Of a DNA stretch of 64,000 bases, positions 56,923-64,000 are shown in pieces. Position numbers and translations under genes: made by a program. This DNA comes from Microlunatus sagamiharensis. GTDB lineage: Bacteria > Actinomycetota > Actinomycetes > Propionibacteriales > Propionibacteriaceae. Position 1 is the first letter of the stretch; each line of letters opens with the position of its first letter. The stretch covers positions 1,054,001-1,118,000 of the forward strand of contig NZ_LT629799.1 of NCBI RefSeq assembly GCF_900105785.1. The letters run 5' to 3'. The notes beneath the pieces are model-generated. The model did not search any database and was not told the origin of the DNA. It saw only the letters and a list, made by a program, of their open reading frames with translations.

Positions 56923-58581
56923 ATGGCAGCGCAGCCCCGGCCCGTCCCGGCCGACTTCCACGTCTTCGACACGACCCTGCGCGACGGGTCGCAGCAGGAG
57001 GGGCTCAGCCTCTCCGTCGCCGACAAGCTGGCCATCACGGCCCTGCTGGACGAGCTCGGCGTCGGCTTCATCGAGGGCGGCTGGCCCGGCGCCAACCCGG
57101 GCGACACCGCCTACTTCGCGGCCATGGCCGACGGCGCCGTACGCCTCGAGAACTCCCAGCTCGTCTCCTTCGGCTTCACCCGACGCGTCGGCATGCGCGC
57201 CGCCGACGACCCGCTCACCGCCGCGCTGCGCGACTCGCGCGCCCCGGTCGCCTGCATCGTGGCCAAGAGCCACGACCGCCACGTCGAGCAGGCCCTGCGC
57301 ACGACCCTCGACGAGAACCTCGCGATGATCGCCGACACCGTCTCCCACCTGCGGGCCGAGGGCCAGCGCGTCTTCGTCGACTGCGAGCACTTCTTCGACG
57401 GCTACCGCGAGAACCGGGCGTACGCGCACGAGGTCGTCCGCACCGCTGCAGAGGCCGGGGCCGAGGTCGTCGTGCTCTGCGACACCAACGGCGGGATGCT
57501 GCCGCCGTGGGTCGGCGAGATCGTCGCCGACACCGCCGGGCTCGGCGCGCGTCTCGGCATCCACGCCCACAACGACACCGGCTGCGCGGTGGCCAACACC
57601 CTCGCGGCCGTCGACGCCGGCGCGAGCCACGTGCAGGGGACGGTGAACGGCTACGGCGAGCGCACGGGGAACGCCGAGCTGATCTCGGTCGTCGCCAACC
57701 TCGAGCTCAAGTACGGCTGGCCGCTGCTGCCCCCGGGCTCGCTGCGGGAGGCGAGCCGCCTCGCCCACGCGATCGCCGAGGTCACCAACGTCCCGCCGAG
57801 CGCGCGCCAGCCCTACGTGGGGATGAGCTCGTTCGCCCACAAGGCCGGCCTGCACGCCAGCGCGATCAAGGTCGACCCGAACCTCTACCAGCACATCGAC
57901 CCGGCCGTCGTGGGCAACGACATGCGCATGCTCGTCTCCGACATGGCCGGCCGGGCCAACATCCAGATGAAGGGCTCCGAGCTCGGCTTCGACCTCTCCG
58001 ACCGCGACCTCGCGGCCCGCATCACCGACCGGGTCAAGGAGCGCGAGGCGGACGGCTACACCTACGAGGCCGCCGACGCGAGCTTCGAGCTGCTGCTGCG
58101 CCGCGAGCTCGACCAGCTGCCCGAGTTCTTCGCGGTGCACTCCTGGCGGATGTACACCCAGGGCCACCCGGGCGGCGAGGGCTTCCCCGGCGGCCGCGTC
58201 GGCGACGACAGCGACACCGAGTGCACGGTCAAGCTGACCGCCCGGGGCGTGACGCAGCGCGTCGTCGGCGAGGGCAACGGCCCGGTGAACGCGCTCGACC
58301 AGGCCCTGCAGAACGCGCTGCTGACGGCGTACCCGGTGGTCGCGGAGTTCGGGCTGACCGACTACCGCGTCCGCATCCTCGACCAGGGCCACGGCACCGA
58401 CGCGACGGTCCGGGTGCTCATCCAGACCACCGACGGCCGCCGGCTGTGGACCACGGTCGGCGTGGGGCAGAACGTCATCGAGGCCTCGTGGGAGGCGCTG
58501 AGCGACGCCTACCTCTACGGCCTGCTTCACGCGGAGGCCGTGGACCCGGCCGAGGACCTCGGCCGGCTTGAGCGCGTCTGA
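56923..58581 (+). CDS. cimA: Citramalate synthase
   Basis: CimA condenses pyruvate with acetyl-CoA to (R)-citramalate, the first step of the threonine-independent route to isoleucine. The 552-residue protein has the TIM-barrel domain with DTTLRDGSQQEGLSLSVADK near 16-35, HAHNDTGCAVANTLAAVDAG near 210 (metal His) and GTVNGYGERTGNA near 237, and the C-terminal regulatory LeuA-dimer domain (NGPVNALDQALQNAL, YRVRILDQGHGTDATVRVLI near 470-500). The length and the C-terminal domain fit the CimA/AksA-type rather than LeuA. ATG 56923 follows AGGAG at 56913-56917. Confidence 0.92.
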   Translation: MAAQPRPVPADFHVFDTTLRDGSQQEGLSLSVADKLAITALLDELGVGFIEGGWPGANPGDTAYFAAMADGAVRLENSQLVSFGFTRRVGMRAADDPLTAALRDSRAPVACIVAKSHDRHVEQALRTTLDENLAMIADTVSHLRAEGQRVFVDCEHFFDGYRENRAYAHEVVRTAAEAGAEVVVLCDTNGGMLPPWVGEIVADTAGLGARLGIHAHNDTGCAVANTLAAVDAGASHVQGTVNGYGERTGNAELISVVANLELKYGWPLLPPGSLREASRLAHAIAEVTNVPPSARQPYVGMSSFAHKAGLHASAIKVDPNLYQHIDPAVVGNDMRMLVSDMAGRANIQMKGSELGFDLSDRDLAARITDRVKEREADGYTYEAADASFELLLRRELDQLPEFFAVHSWRMYTQGHPGGEGFPGGRVGDDSDTECTVKLTARGVTQRVVGEGNGPVNALDQALQNALLTAYPVVAEFGLTDYRVRILDQGHGTDATVRVLIQTTDGRRLWTTVGVGQNVIEASWEALSDAYLYGLLHAEAVDPAEDLGRLERV

Positions 58582-58609
58582 CGCCGGACGTACGCGAGGA
58601 CGGCGCGGG

Positions 58610-59275
58610 CTAGACCGCCGTACCGTCCTCGCGCTCCAGGCCGAGGAAGCGCCGCAGCGGCCCGGCGCCGCTCACCTCGACCGGCTCGCCGCGGACGAGG
58701 TCCTCGGGGCGCAGGACGAGCCGCTGGCTGAGGGCGAGCCGCCCCTCGCGCGCCGTCCGCACCACGTCGCCCTGGCGGTAGCCCACCCGACGGCTCACGC
58801 CGAGCGAGCGCGGGTTGTCCGTGAAGGCGGTCGAGGTGACCTCGGCCGCTCCGAGGTGGTCGAGCAGCAGGGTGCACACCGCGGTCCGCATCCGCGTGCC
58901 GATGCCGCGGCCCTGGTGCCGCTGGGCCAGCCAGGAGCCGGTCTCCGCGGTGCGGGTCACCGCGAACGAGCCGCCGGTGAAGCCCTGGGTGCCGACGAGC
59001 TCACCGTCGACGCGGACCGCGAGGTCGACCGAGACGTGCTCCGGGCCGAAGGCGGCGCGCTCCGACCAGTGGTGCGCCGCGAAGCTCTGGGCGACCTTCT
59101 CGGGGGCGACGCGGGTCCACGGGTGGACGAACGGCATGAGGTCCGGCGCGTGGATCCCCGAGCGCACCAGGTCGACGAGCCCGGGCAGGTCGTCGTCGGT
59201 GATCGCGCTCAGCGTCAGGTCACCGCTGCGCACGGTGAGGCCGAGGGGGGGCCAGAGCTCGGACGGTTCGGTCAC
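58610..59275 (-). CDS. GNAT-family N-acetyltransferase (RimJ/L-like)
   Basis: The 221-residue protein has the RimJ/RimL-like layout: VRSGDLTLSAITDDDLPGLV at the start, ELVGTQGFTGGSFAVTRTAE near 103, the acetyl-CoA loop QRHQGRGIGTRMRTAVCTLL near 128, SLGVSRRVGYRQGDVV near 167, and an acidic C-terminus (FLGLEREDG). It may acetylate N-termini of proteins or small amines; no specific target can be read. The GTG at 59275 (MTEPSELWPP) is preferred over an earlier ATG at 59317 because GAGGGT lies 6 nt before it. Confidence 0.8.
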   Translation of the reverse strand: MTEPSELWPPLGLTVRSGDLTLSAITDDDLPGLVDLVRSGIHAPDLMPFVHPWTRVAPEKVAQSFAAHHWSERAAFGPEHVSVDLAVRVDGELVGTQGFTGGSFAVTRTAETGSWLAQRHQGRGIGTRMRTAVCTLLLDHLGAAEVTSTAFTDNPRSLGVSRRVGYRQGDVVRTAREGRLALSQRLVLRPEDLVRGEPVEVSGAGPLRRFLGLEREDGTAV

Positions 59276-59362
59276 CGCCCGACCCTCTCCCATCGAAGGC
59301 CAGGGTGTCGACGGCATTCCCGCCGGCGAGGGAGGGACGCTCCCTGCCCGTGGACGCGCGGC

Positions 59363-60646
59363 TCAGGCGCTGATGCGGTCGATGACCAGCGGGCCCGGGT
59401 CGACCGAGCCGTTCCCGATGTCGAAGCCGCCCTCGAGCGCGGCCAGCGCCCGCTCGAACCGCTCGGGGGTGTCGGTGTGGAGGGTGAGCAGGGGCTCGCC
59501 CTCGCGGACCTCGTCGCCGATGCCGGCGTGCCAGGTGACGCCCGCCGCGGCCTGCACCGCGTCGCCCGGGCGGGCGCGGCCGGCACCGAGGCGCCAGGCG
59601 GCCACGCCGACGGCCATGGCGTCGAGCCGGGTCAGGATGCCGCTCGCGGGCGCGAGGACGTCCTGCGTGGCCTCGGCCCTCGGCAGGGGAGCGTCCGGGT
59701 CGCCGCCCTGCGCGCGGATCATCGCCTTCCACGCGTCGTACGCGCGCCCGTCGGCGAGCGCGTCGGCCGGGTCCACGTCGTCGCGGCCGGCGCCGGCCAG
59801 CATCTCGCGGGCGAGCGCGAGGGTGAGCTCGACGACGTCGGCGGGGCCGCCGCCCTGCAGGACCTCGACCGACTCGGCCACCTCGACCGCGTTGCCGGCG
59901 CTGCGTCCGAGCGGCGCCTCCATCGCGGTCAGCAGGGCGACCGTGCGGACACTGGCGTCGGTGCCCAGCGCGACCATGGTCTCGGCCAGCTCGCGCGCCG
60001 ACGCCTCGTCCTTCATGAACGCGCCGGTGCCGACCTTGACGTCGAGCACCAGCGAACCGGTGCCCTCGGCGATCTTCTTGCTCATGATCGACGAGGCGAT
60101 CAGCGCGATCGACTCGACCGTGCCGGTGACGTCGCGCAGGGCGTACAGCTTCTTGTCGGCCGGGGCGAGCCCGGAGCCGGCGGCGCAGATCACCGCACCG
60201 ACGTCCTCCAGCTGGGCGAGCATCTCCTCGTTGCTCAGCGCCGCCCGCCAGCCCGGGACCGCCTCGAGCTTGTCGAGCGTGCCGCCGGTGTGGCCGAGGC
60301 CGCGCCCGGAGAGCTGGGGGACCGCGACCCCGCAGGCGGCCACGAGCGGCGCCAGCGGCAGGGTGATCTTGTCACCGACGCCCCCCGTCGAGTGCTTGTC
60401 GGCGGTGGGGCGCGACAGCCCGGAGAAGTCGAGGCGCTCGCCGGAGGCGATCATGGCCGCGGTCCAGCGGCTCAGCTCGTCGCGGTCGAGCCCGCGCAGC
60501 AGCACGGCCATGGCCAGCGCCGACATCTGCTCCTCGACGACGGTGCCGTCGGTGTAGGCGGCGATCAGCCAGTCGATCTCCTCGCCCGACAGCGTCCCGC
60601 CGTCGCGCTTGGTCTTGATCAGGTCCACCACGTCGAAGGCCGCCAC
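59363..60646 (-). CDS. deoA: Thymidine phosphorylase
   Basis: DeoA cleaves thymidine with phosphate to thymine and deoxyribose-1-phosphate (salvage). The 427-residue protein has the signature SGRGLGHTGGTLDKLEAVPG near 115-134, KHSTGGVGDKITLPLAPLVA near 84-103, DVKVGTGAFMKDE near 189, and the C-terminal PYNP domain GDEVREGEPLLTLHTDTPER. GTG 60646 (MAAFDVVDLIKTKRDGG) is fixed by minus-strand CACACT with a 6-nt spacer; the upstream in-frame ATG at 60697 gives an unlikely Arg-rich extension. It is divergent from the FAH-family gene. Confidence 0.94.
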   Translation of the reverse strand: MAAFDVVDLIKTKRDGGTLSGEEIDWLIAAYTDGTVVEEQMSALAMAVLLRGLDRDELSRWTAAMIASGERLDFSGLSRPTADKHSTGGVGDKITLPLAPLVAACGVAVPQLSGRGLGHTGGTLDKLEAVPGWRAALSNEEMLAQLEDVGAVICAAGSGLAPADKKLYALRDVTGTVESIALIASSIMSKKIAEGTGSLVLDVKVGTGAFMKDEASARELAETMVALGTDASVRTVALLTAMEAPLGRSAGNAVEVAESVEVLQGGGPADVVELTLALAREMLAGAGRDDVDPADALADGRAYDAWKAMIRAQGGDPDAPLPRAEATQDVLAPASGILTRLDAMAVGVAAWRLGAGRARPGDAVQAAAGVTWHAGIGDEVREGEPLLTLHTDTPERFERALAALEGGFDIGNGSVDPGPLVIDRISA

Positions 60647-60652
60647 GCAGCC

Positions 60653-60658
60653 AGTGTG
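60653..60658 (-). promoter_or_regulatory. -10 element of deoA
   Basis: Minus-strand CACACT, spacer GGCTGC (6 nt), GTG 60646. The hexamer and first five spacer bases are identical to the cimA leader promoter. Confidence 0.45.
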
Positions 60659-60710
60659 CCGGGGCCGGTCCGCGGCCCTCCGACGGGCTGGGGGCACCTC
60701 GGGAGATCGA

Positions 60711-60716
60711 TAGGCT
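60711..60716 (+). promoter_or_regulatory. -10 element of the 60724 gene
   Basis: TAGGCT, 7-nt spacer, ATG 60724; the same hexamer as pyrG and hisF. Confidence 0.55.
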
Positions 60717-60723
60717 GGCCCGC

Positions 60724-61587
60724 ATGCGCATCGCCCGTTTCGCCGGTGACGGCGACCCCCAGTACGGCGTGGTCGAGCTGGCGGAGGACGGCGGCAAGCA
60801 CCCCGGCACCATCGCCGTGCTCACCGGTGACCCCATCGCCTCCCCGGTCGGCCTGACCGGCGAGCGTCGTGAGCTCGACGCCGTCCGCCTCCTCGCCCCG
60901 GTCATCCCCCGGAGCAAGGTCGTGGCCATCGGCAAGAACTACGCCGCCCACGCCGCCGAGATGGGCGGCGAGGTCCCCACGACGCCGCTGACCTTCTTCA
61001 AGCCGAACACCTCGGTCATCGGGCCGGGGGAGCCGATCATCTACCCGAGCACCACCGAGCACCTGTCGTACGAGGGCGAGCTCGCCGTCGTCATCGGCCG
61101 CATCTGCCGCGAGGTGCCCGTCGAGCGCGTCAAGGACGTGATCTTCGGCTACACGGTGGCCAACGACGTCACCGCGCGCGACCTGCAGAAGAGCGACGGG
61201 CAGTGGTCGCGGGCCAAGGGCTACGACACCTTCTGCCCGCTCGGGCCCTGGATCACCACGCACCAGAGCCTCGAGGAGGTCGCGGGCCTGCGCCTCACCA
61301 CCACCCTCGACGGCCGGGTCGTGCAGGACGGCAGCACCGCCGACATGGTCCTCGGCGTCGCCGAGGTGATCTCGTTCATCTCCTCGTTCACGACCTTGCT
61401 GCCCGGCGACGTCGTCCTCACGGGCACCCCGGAGGGCGTCGGGCCGATGCTGCCCGGCCAGGAGGTGACCGTGACCGTCGAGGGGATCGGTTCGCTGACC
61501 AACGTCGTCGCGAGCGACCGCAGCACCGCCTCCGACCGCAGCGCCGACCGCGACGCAGCGCGCAGCACCAGCGAGGAGGACGCGTGA
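60724..61587 (+). CDS. Fumarylacetoacetase-family (FAH) hydrolase
   Basis: The 287-residue protein has the FAH fold used by 2-hydroxyhepta-2,4-diene-1,7-dioate isomerases and acylpyruvases. Visible are KVVAIGKNYAAHAAEMGGE near 65, FFKPNTSVIGPGEPIIYPS near 89, the metal glutamates in EHLSYEGELAVVIG near 110-123, NDVTARDLQ near 145, and TGTPEGVGPML near 234. The substrate (for example acylpyruvates or oxaloacetate) is not decided by sequence. A Ser/Asp/Arg tail follows the core. It overlaps gltX by 4 nt, a pairing common in actinobacteria. Confidence 0.88.
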   Translation: MRIARFAGDGDPQYGVVELAEDGGKHPGTIAVLTGDPIASPVGLTGERRELDAVRLLAPVIPRSKVVAIGKNYAAHAAEMGGEVPTTPLTFFKPNTSVIGPGEPIIYPSTTEHLSYEGELAVVIGRICREVPVERVKDVIFGYTVANDVTARDLQKSDGQWSRAKGYDTFCPLGPWITTHQSLEEVAGLRLTTTLDGRVVQDGSTADMVLGVAEVISFISSFTTLLPGDVVLTGTPEGVGPMLPGQEVTVTVEGIGSLTNVVASDRSTASDRSADRDAARSTSEEDA

Positions 61588-63149
61588 GCGCGACGAGCAC
61601 GACCGAGGAGACCGGGCCCACGCAGACCGGGCCGAGCCCGGACCAGCCGGTCCACGCCCCGCGCGACGACGCCCGCGTCCTCGGCGACCTGGCGCCCGAG
61701 CAGGTCCGGGTCCGCTTCCCGCCGTCGCCGACGGGCAACCTGCACGTCGGCAACGTCCGCAGCGCGCTGTTCAACTGGGTCTTCGCCCGCCACTACGGCG
61801 GCACCTTCGTGCTGCGCGTCGAGGACACCGACGCCGGCCGCAACCTCGCGGAGTCCTACCAGGTCCTCTACGACTCGCTGACCTGGCTCGGCCTGACCTG
61901 GGACGAGGGCCCGGGCGTCGGCGGGCCGTACGCGCCGTACGTCCAGAGCGAGCGCGGTGACGTCTACCGCGACGTGGCCGCCCGGCTGCTCGAGAGCGGC
62001 GCGGCCTACCGCTGCTACTGCACGCGCGAGGAGATCGAGGCGCGCGAGGCGCTGCTGCCGAAGGGCGCTCCCTCGGGCTACGACGGCTTCTGCCGCGACC
62101 TGCCCGCCGAGCGCGTGGAGCAGCTGGAGTCCGTGGGTGCGCCCTCGGTCGTGCGGATGCGCGTCCCCGACGGCGACATCGTCTTCGACGACCTGGTCCG
62201 CGGCGAGGTGCGCTTCGCCGCCGAGCACGTGCCTGACTACGTCCTCGTGCGGGCCAACGGCGAGCCGCTCTACACGCTGGTCAACCCCGTCGACGACGCG
62301 CTGATGGAGATCACGCACGTGCTGCGCGGGGAGGACCTGCTGCCCTCCACACCGCGCCAGGTCGTGCTGTACGAGGCGCTCGCCCGCATCGGCGTCGGCC
62401 CGGGCCGCACCCCGCGGTTCGGTCACCTGCCGACGGTGCTCGGCGGGGGCAACCGGCGCCTGTCCAAGCGCGACAAGGGCTCGGGCCTCGCGGAGTACCG
62501 CGAGCAGGGCTACCTGCCCGAGGGCCTGCTGAACTACCTCGCGCTGCTCGGCTGGTCGATCGCCGAGGATCGCGACGTCTTCACCCTCGACGAGATGGTC
62601 GAGGCCTTCGACGTCCTGCGGGTCAACGCCAACCCGGCGCGCTTCGACCCGCGCAAGTGCGAGGCCATCAACGCCTCCCACATCCGCCTGCTCGACACCA
62701 CGACCCTGACCGAGGCGCTGGTGCCGTTCTTCGTCTCCGCAGACCTGGTCGCCGACCCGCCGACGCCGGAGCAGCACGCGCTGCTCGCCGCCGTCGCGCC
62801 GCTGGTCCAGGAGCGGATCCAGACGCTGTCGGAGGCCGTCGGGATGGTGTCGTTCCTGTTCGTCGACGACGCGGCCCTGCAGGTCGAGGACGGGCTCCTG
62901 ACCGCGCAGTCCGGACCGGCGCTGACCGCGGCCCGCGACGCCCTCGCCGGGCTCGAGACGTTCGACGCCGCGTCCATCGAGGCCGCGCTCCGGGCGGCCC
63001 TGGTCGAGGGGCTGGGCCTCAAGCCGCGGCTGGCCTTCGGGCCGGTGCGGGCCGCGCTCACGGGCCGCAAGATCTCGCCGCCGCTGTTCGAGTCGATCGA
63101 GCTGCTCGGTCGGGAGTCGACCCTCGCGCGACTCGACGCGGTCCGCTGA
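61584..63149 (+). CDS. gltX: Glutamyl-tRNA synthetase
   Basis: GltX charges tRNA with glutamate. The 521-residue class I synthetase has PSPTGNLHVGNVRSALFNW (HIGH-type motif as HVGN near 54), LRVEDTDAGRN, the Cys/Tyr region YRCYCTREEIEA near 150, and LSKRDKGSG (KMSKS-type) near 293. An N-terminal arm of about 37 residues, Thr/Pro/Asp-rich, is extra. GTG 61584 gives the 4-nt overlap with the FAH gene. In organisms lacking GlnRS this enzyme is usually non-discriminating; that cannot be told here. A tRNA-Glu gene was looked for and is not in the window. Confidence 0.95.
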   Translation: MSATSTTEETGPTQTGPSPDQPVHAPRDDARVLGDLAPEQVRVRFPPSPTGNLHVGNVRSALFNWVFARHYGGTFVLRVEDTDAGRNLAESYQVLYDSLTWLGLTWDEGPGVGGPYAPYVQSERGDVYRDVAARLLESGAAYRCYCTREEIEAREALLPKGAPSGYDGFCRDLPAERVEQLESVGAPSVVRMRVPDGDIVFDDLVRGEVRFAAEHVPDYVLVRANGEPLYTLVNPVDDALMEITHVLRGEDLLPSTPRQVVLYEALARIGVGPGRTPRFGHLPTVLGGGNRRLSKRDKGSGLAEYREQGYLPEGLLNYLALLGWSIAEDRDVFTLDEMVEAFDVLRVNANPARFDPRKCEAINASHIRLLDTTTLTEALVPFFVSADLVADPPTPEQHALLAAVAPLVQERIQTLSEAVGMVSFLFVDDAALQVEDGLLTAQSGPALTAARDALAGLETFDAASIEAALRAALVEGLGLKPRLAFGPVRAALTGRKISPPLFESIELLGRESTLARLDAVR

Positions 63150-63150
63150 C

Positions 63151-64000
63151 GTGGCGGCGAGCGGGGGAGCGGGGGACAGGCCGGGCAAGGGCCGGCAGCG
63201 GTCGGGCAACCCGGCCGTGCGGGGCGGCGTGCAGCCCCCGCGCGAGCGGACGGCGCGACCAGTCGCCCCGCTGACCAAGGAGTACCTGCCGGGGCAGCTG
63301 CCGGTGGACGGGGCGCCGTACCCGCTGGCCCTGCGCAACCCGGAGACGGTCTGGTGGCGCTCGCTGCTCGGCGCGCTGTTCGGGCTGTCGCTCTACCTGC
63401 TGCTGGTCATCCTGGTCAGCACGCTGGTCGTGCGGATCGGCTGGATCGTCACGCACCCGGTCGACTACAACACCTACTACGCGCAGGCGCTGGCGTACGA
63501 GCGCCCGATCGGGCTCCTCGCCTCGAACGCGGGCATCGCGGTCCTCATCCCGATCTCCCTGGCGCTCGTGCTGGTCATCCACCACGCGCGGACGCACTGG
63601 CTGTTCTCCGTGCAGCCGGGGATGCGTTGGCGCTACCTGCTGGTCTGCCTCGGGGTGTCGGCGGTGGTGTTCGTCGGCATCCAGGCGGTGATGGAGCTCG
63701 CGTCGCCCGCGGCACGCATCGCCCCGCAGGCCGACTTCGGGCTGTTCCTCGCGGTCGTGCTGATCAGCTCGCCGATCCAGGCGGCGGCCGAGGAGATCTT
63801 CTTCCGCGGCTACCTCATGCAGGCGCTCGGGAGCGCGGTGGCCAAGCCGTGGTTCGGCGTCGTCGCCTCCTCGCTCGTCTTCGCCCTGATGCACGGCACG
63901 CAGAACCTCGCGCTGTTCGTGAACCGCCTCGCCTTCGGGCTCCTCGCCGGGCTGCTGGTCTGGTTGGTCGGGGGGCTCGAGGCGGGCATCGCCGCGCACG
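63151..64000 (+). CDS. CPBP-family intramembrane protease (3' end cut off)
   Basis: The frame is open from GTG 63151 to the window end (283 codons). The protein has a Gly/Arg/Pro-rich cytoplasmic arm of about 65 residues, then several membrane helices and the CPBP/Abi motifs: AAEEIFFRGYL with E214, E215 and R219, and ALMHGTQN with H248. It is a probable glutamic/metal-type protease related to CAAX prenyl proteases; bacterial roles are mostly unknown. It starts 1 bp after the gltX stop, so it is likely read from the same transcript. The remaining C-terminal helix or helices lie beyond the window. Confidence 0.85.
   Translation, partial: MAASGGAGDRPGKGRQRSGNPAVRGGVQPPRERTARPVAPLTKEYLPGQLPVDGAPYPLALRNPETVWWRSLLGALFGLSLYLLLVILVSTLVVRIGWIVTHPVDYNTYYAQALAYERPIGLLASNAGIAVLIPISLALVLVIHHARTHWLFSVQPGMRWRYLLVCLGVSAVVFVGIQAVMELASPAARIAPQADFGLFLAVVLISSPIQAAAEEIFFRGYLMQALGSAVAKPWFGVVASSLVFALMHGTQNLALFVNRLAFGLLAGLLVWLVGGLEAGIAAH

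Noticed and set aside
63150-64000. tRNA-Glu/Gln gene after gltX
   Set aside because: No cloverleaf could be built; the sequence is an open frame with CPBP protease motifs.

Overview
The window is a single stretch of very GC-rich (about 73% by eye) actinobacterial chromosome. The Pup ligase gene pafA, the pafB-pafC regulator pair, TatA/TatC, helY, the division pair steA/steB, tlyA, cimA-dependent isoleucine genes, frequent GTG starts and many leaderless promoters (TANNNT, then 6-8 nt, then the start codon) together point to Actinomycetota. Gene order and gene content suggest Propionibacteriales, probably a Nocardioides-like member of Nocardioidaceae. That last step is inference; there is no rRNA in the window to confirm it. 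No tRNA, rRNA, CRISPR array, prophage or intact transposase was seen.

Layout. 1-4.1 kb: two small unknown genes, tlyA, nadK, recN. 4.2-12.7 kb: steA-steB, then a run of envelope genes (a WecA/MraY-type phosphoglycosyltransferase, a MurJ-like flippase, a GT-B glycosyltransferase, a membrane CDP-glycerol-type glycerophosphotransferase) and an APH-type kinase. 12.9-22.7 kb: pyrG, an ADP-ribose pyrophosphatase, a DegT-type aminotransferase, alanine dehydrogenase, xerD and the parA-scpA-scpB-rluB segregation block. 22.8-35.4 kb: the paf/tat region (pafA, FKBP lipoprotein, GNAT, DUF3866, a VOC protein, pafB, pafC, a small membrane protein, tatA, tatC, a diacylglycerol-kinase-like gene, helY). 35.4-44.8 kb: two polyprenol-linked glycosyltransferases, tldE-tldD, hisF, a HIT protein, ilvD and a VOC protein. 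44.8-46.8 kb: a decayed SipW-type surface-protein locus. 46.9-58.6 kb: an APH-type kinase and the branched-chain amino-acid block (ilvB-ilvN-ilvC, leuB, ilvE, cimA), interrupted by a DUF559 nuclease-like gene between matching palindromes and by three small unrelated genes. 58.6-64 kb: GNAT, thymidine phosphorylase, a fumarylacetoacetase-family enzyme, gltX and the start of a CPBP protease.

How the genes work together. IlvB/N, IlvC, IlvD, IlvE, LeuB and CimA cover the common branched-chain pathway plus the citramalate (pyruvate) route to 2-oxobutyrate. Two of the transcription units begin with tiny leader peptides rich in Leu/Val (ilvB) or Val/Ile (cimA), each followed by a terminator with a T-run, so both appear to be controlled by attenuation. 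PafA ligates Pup, and PafB/PafC form the DNA-damage regulator usually found beside it; the proteasome core and pup/dop genes are not in this window.

Most notable non-coding signals. (1) Three copies of a structured element lie upstream of pafB (one copy) and between pafC and the small membrane gene (a tandem pair). The stems differ completely in sequence between the pafB copy and the tandem pair but remain paired, while the apical loop AYGCTTTTC and the purine internal-loop strand are kept. (2) Two 69-bp compound palindromes flank the DUF559 gene. (3) A surface-protein locus carries an in-frame amber codon, a frameshift and a gene-gene fusion junction.
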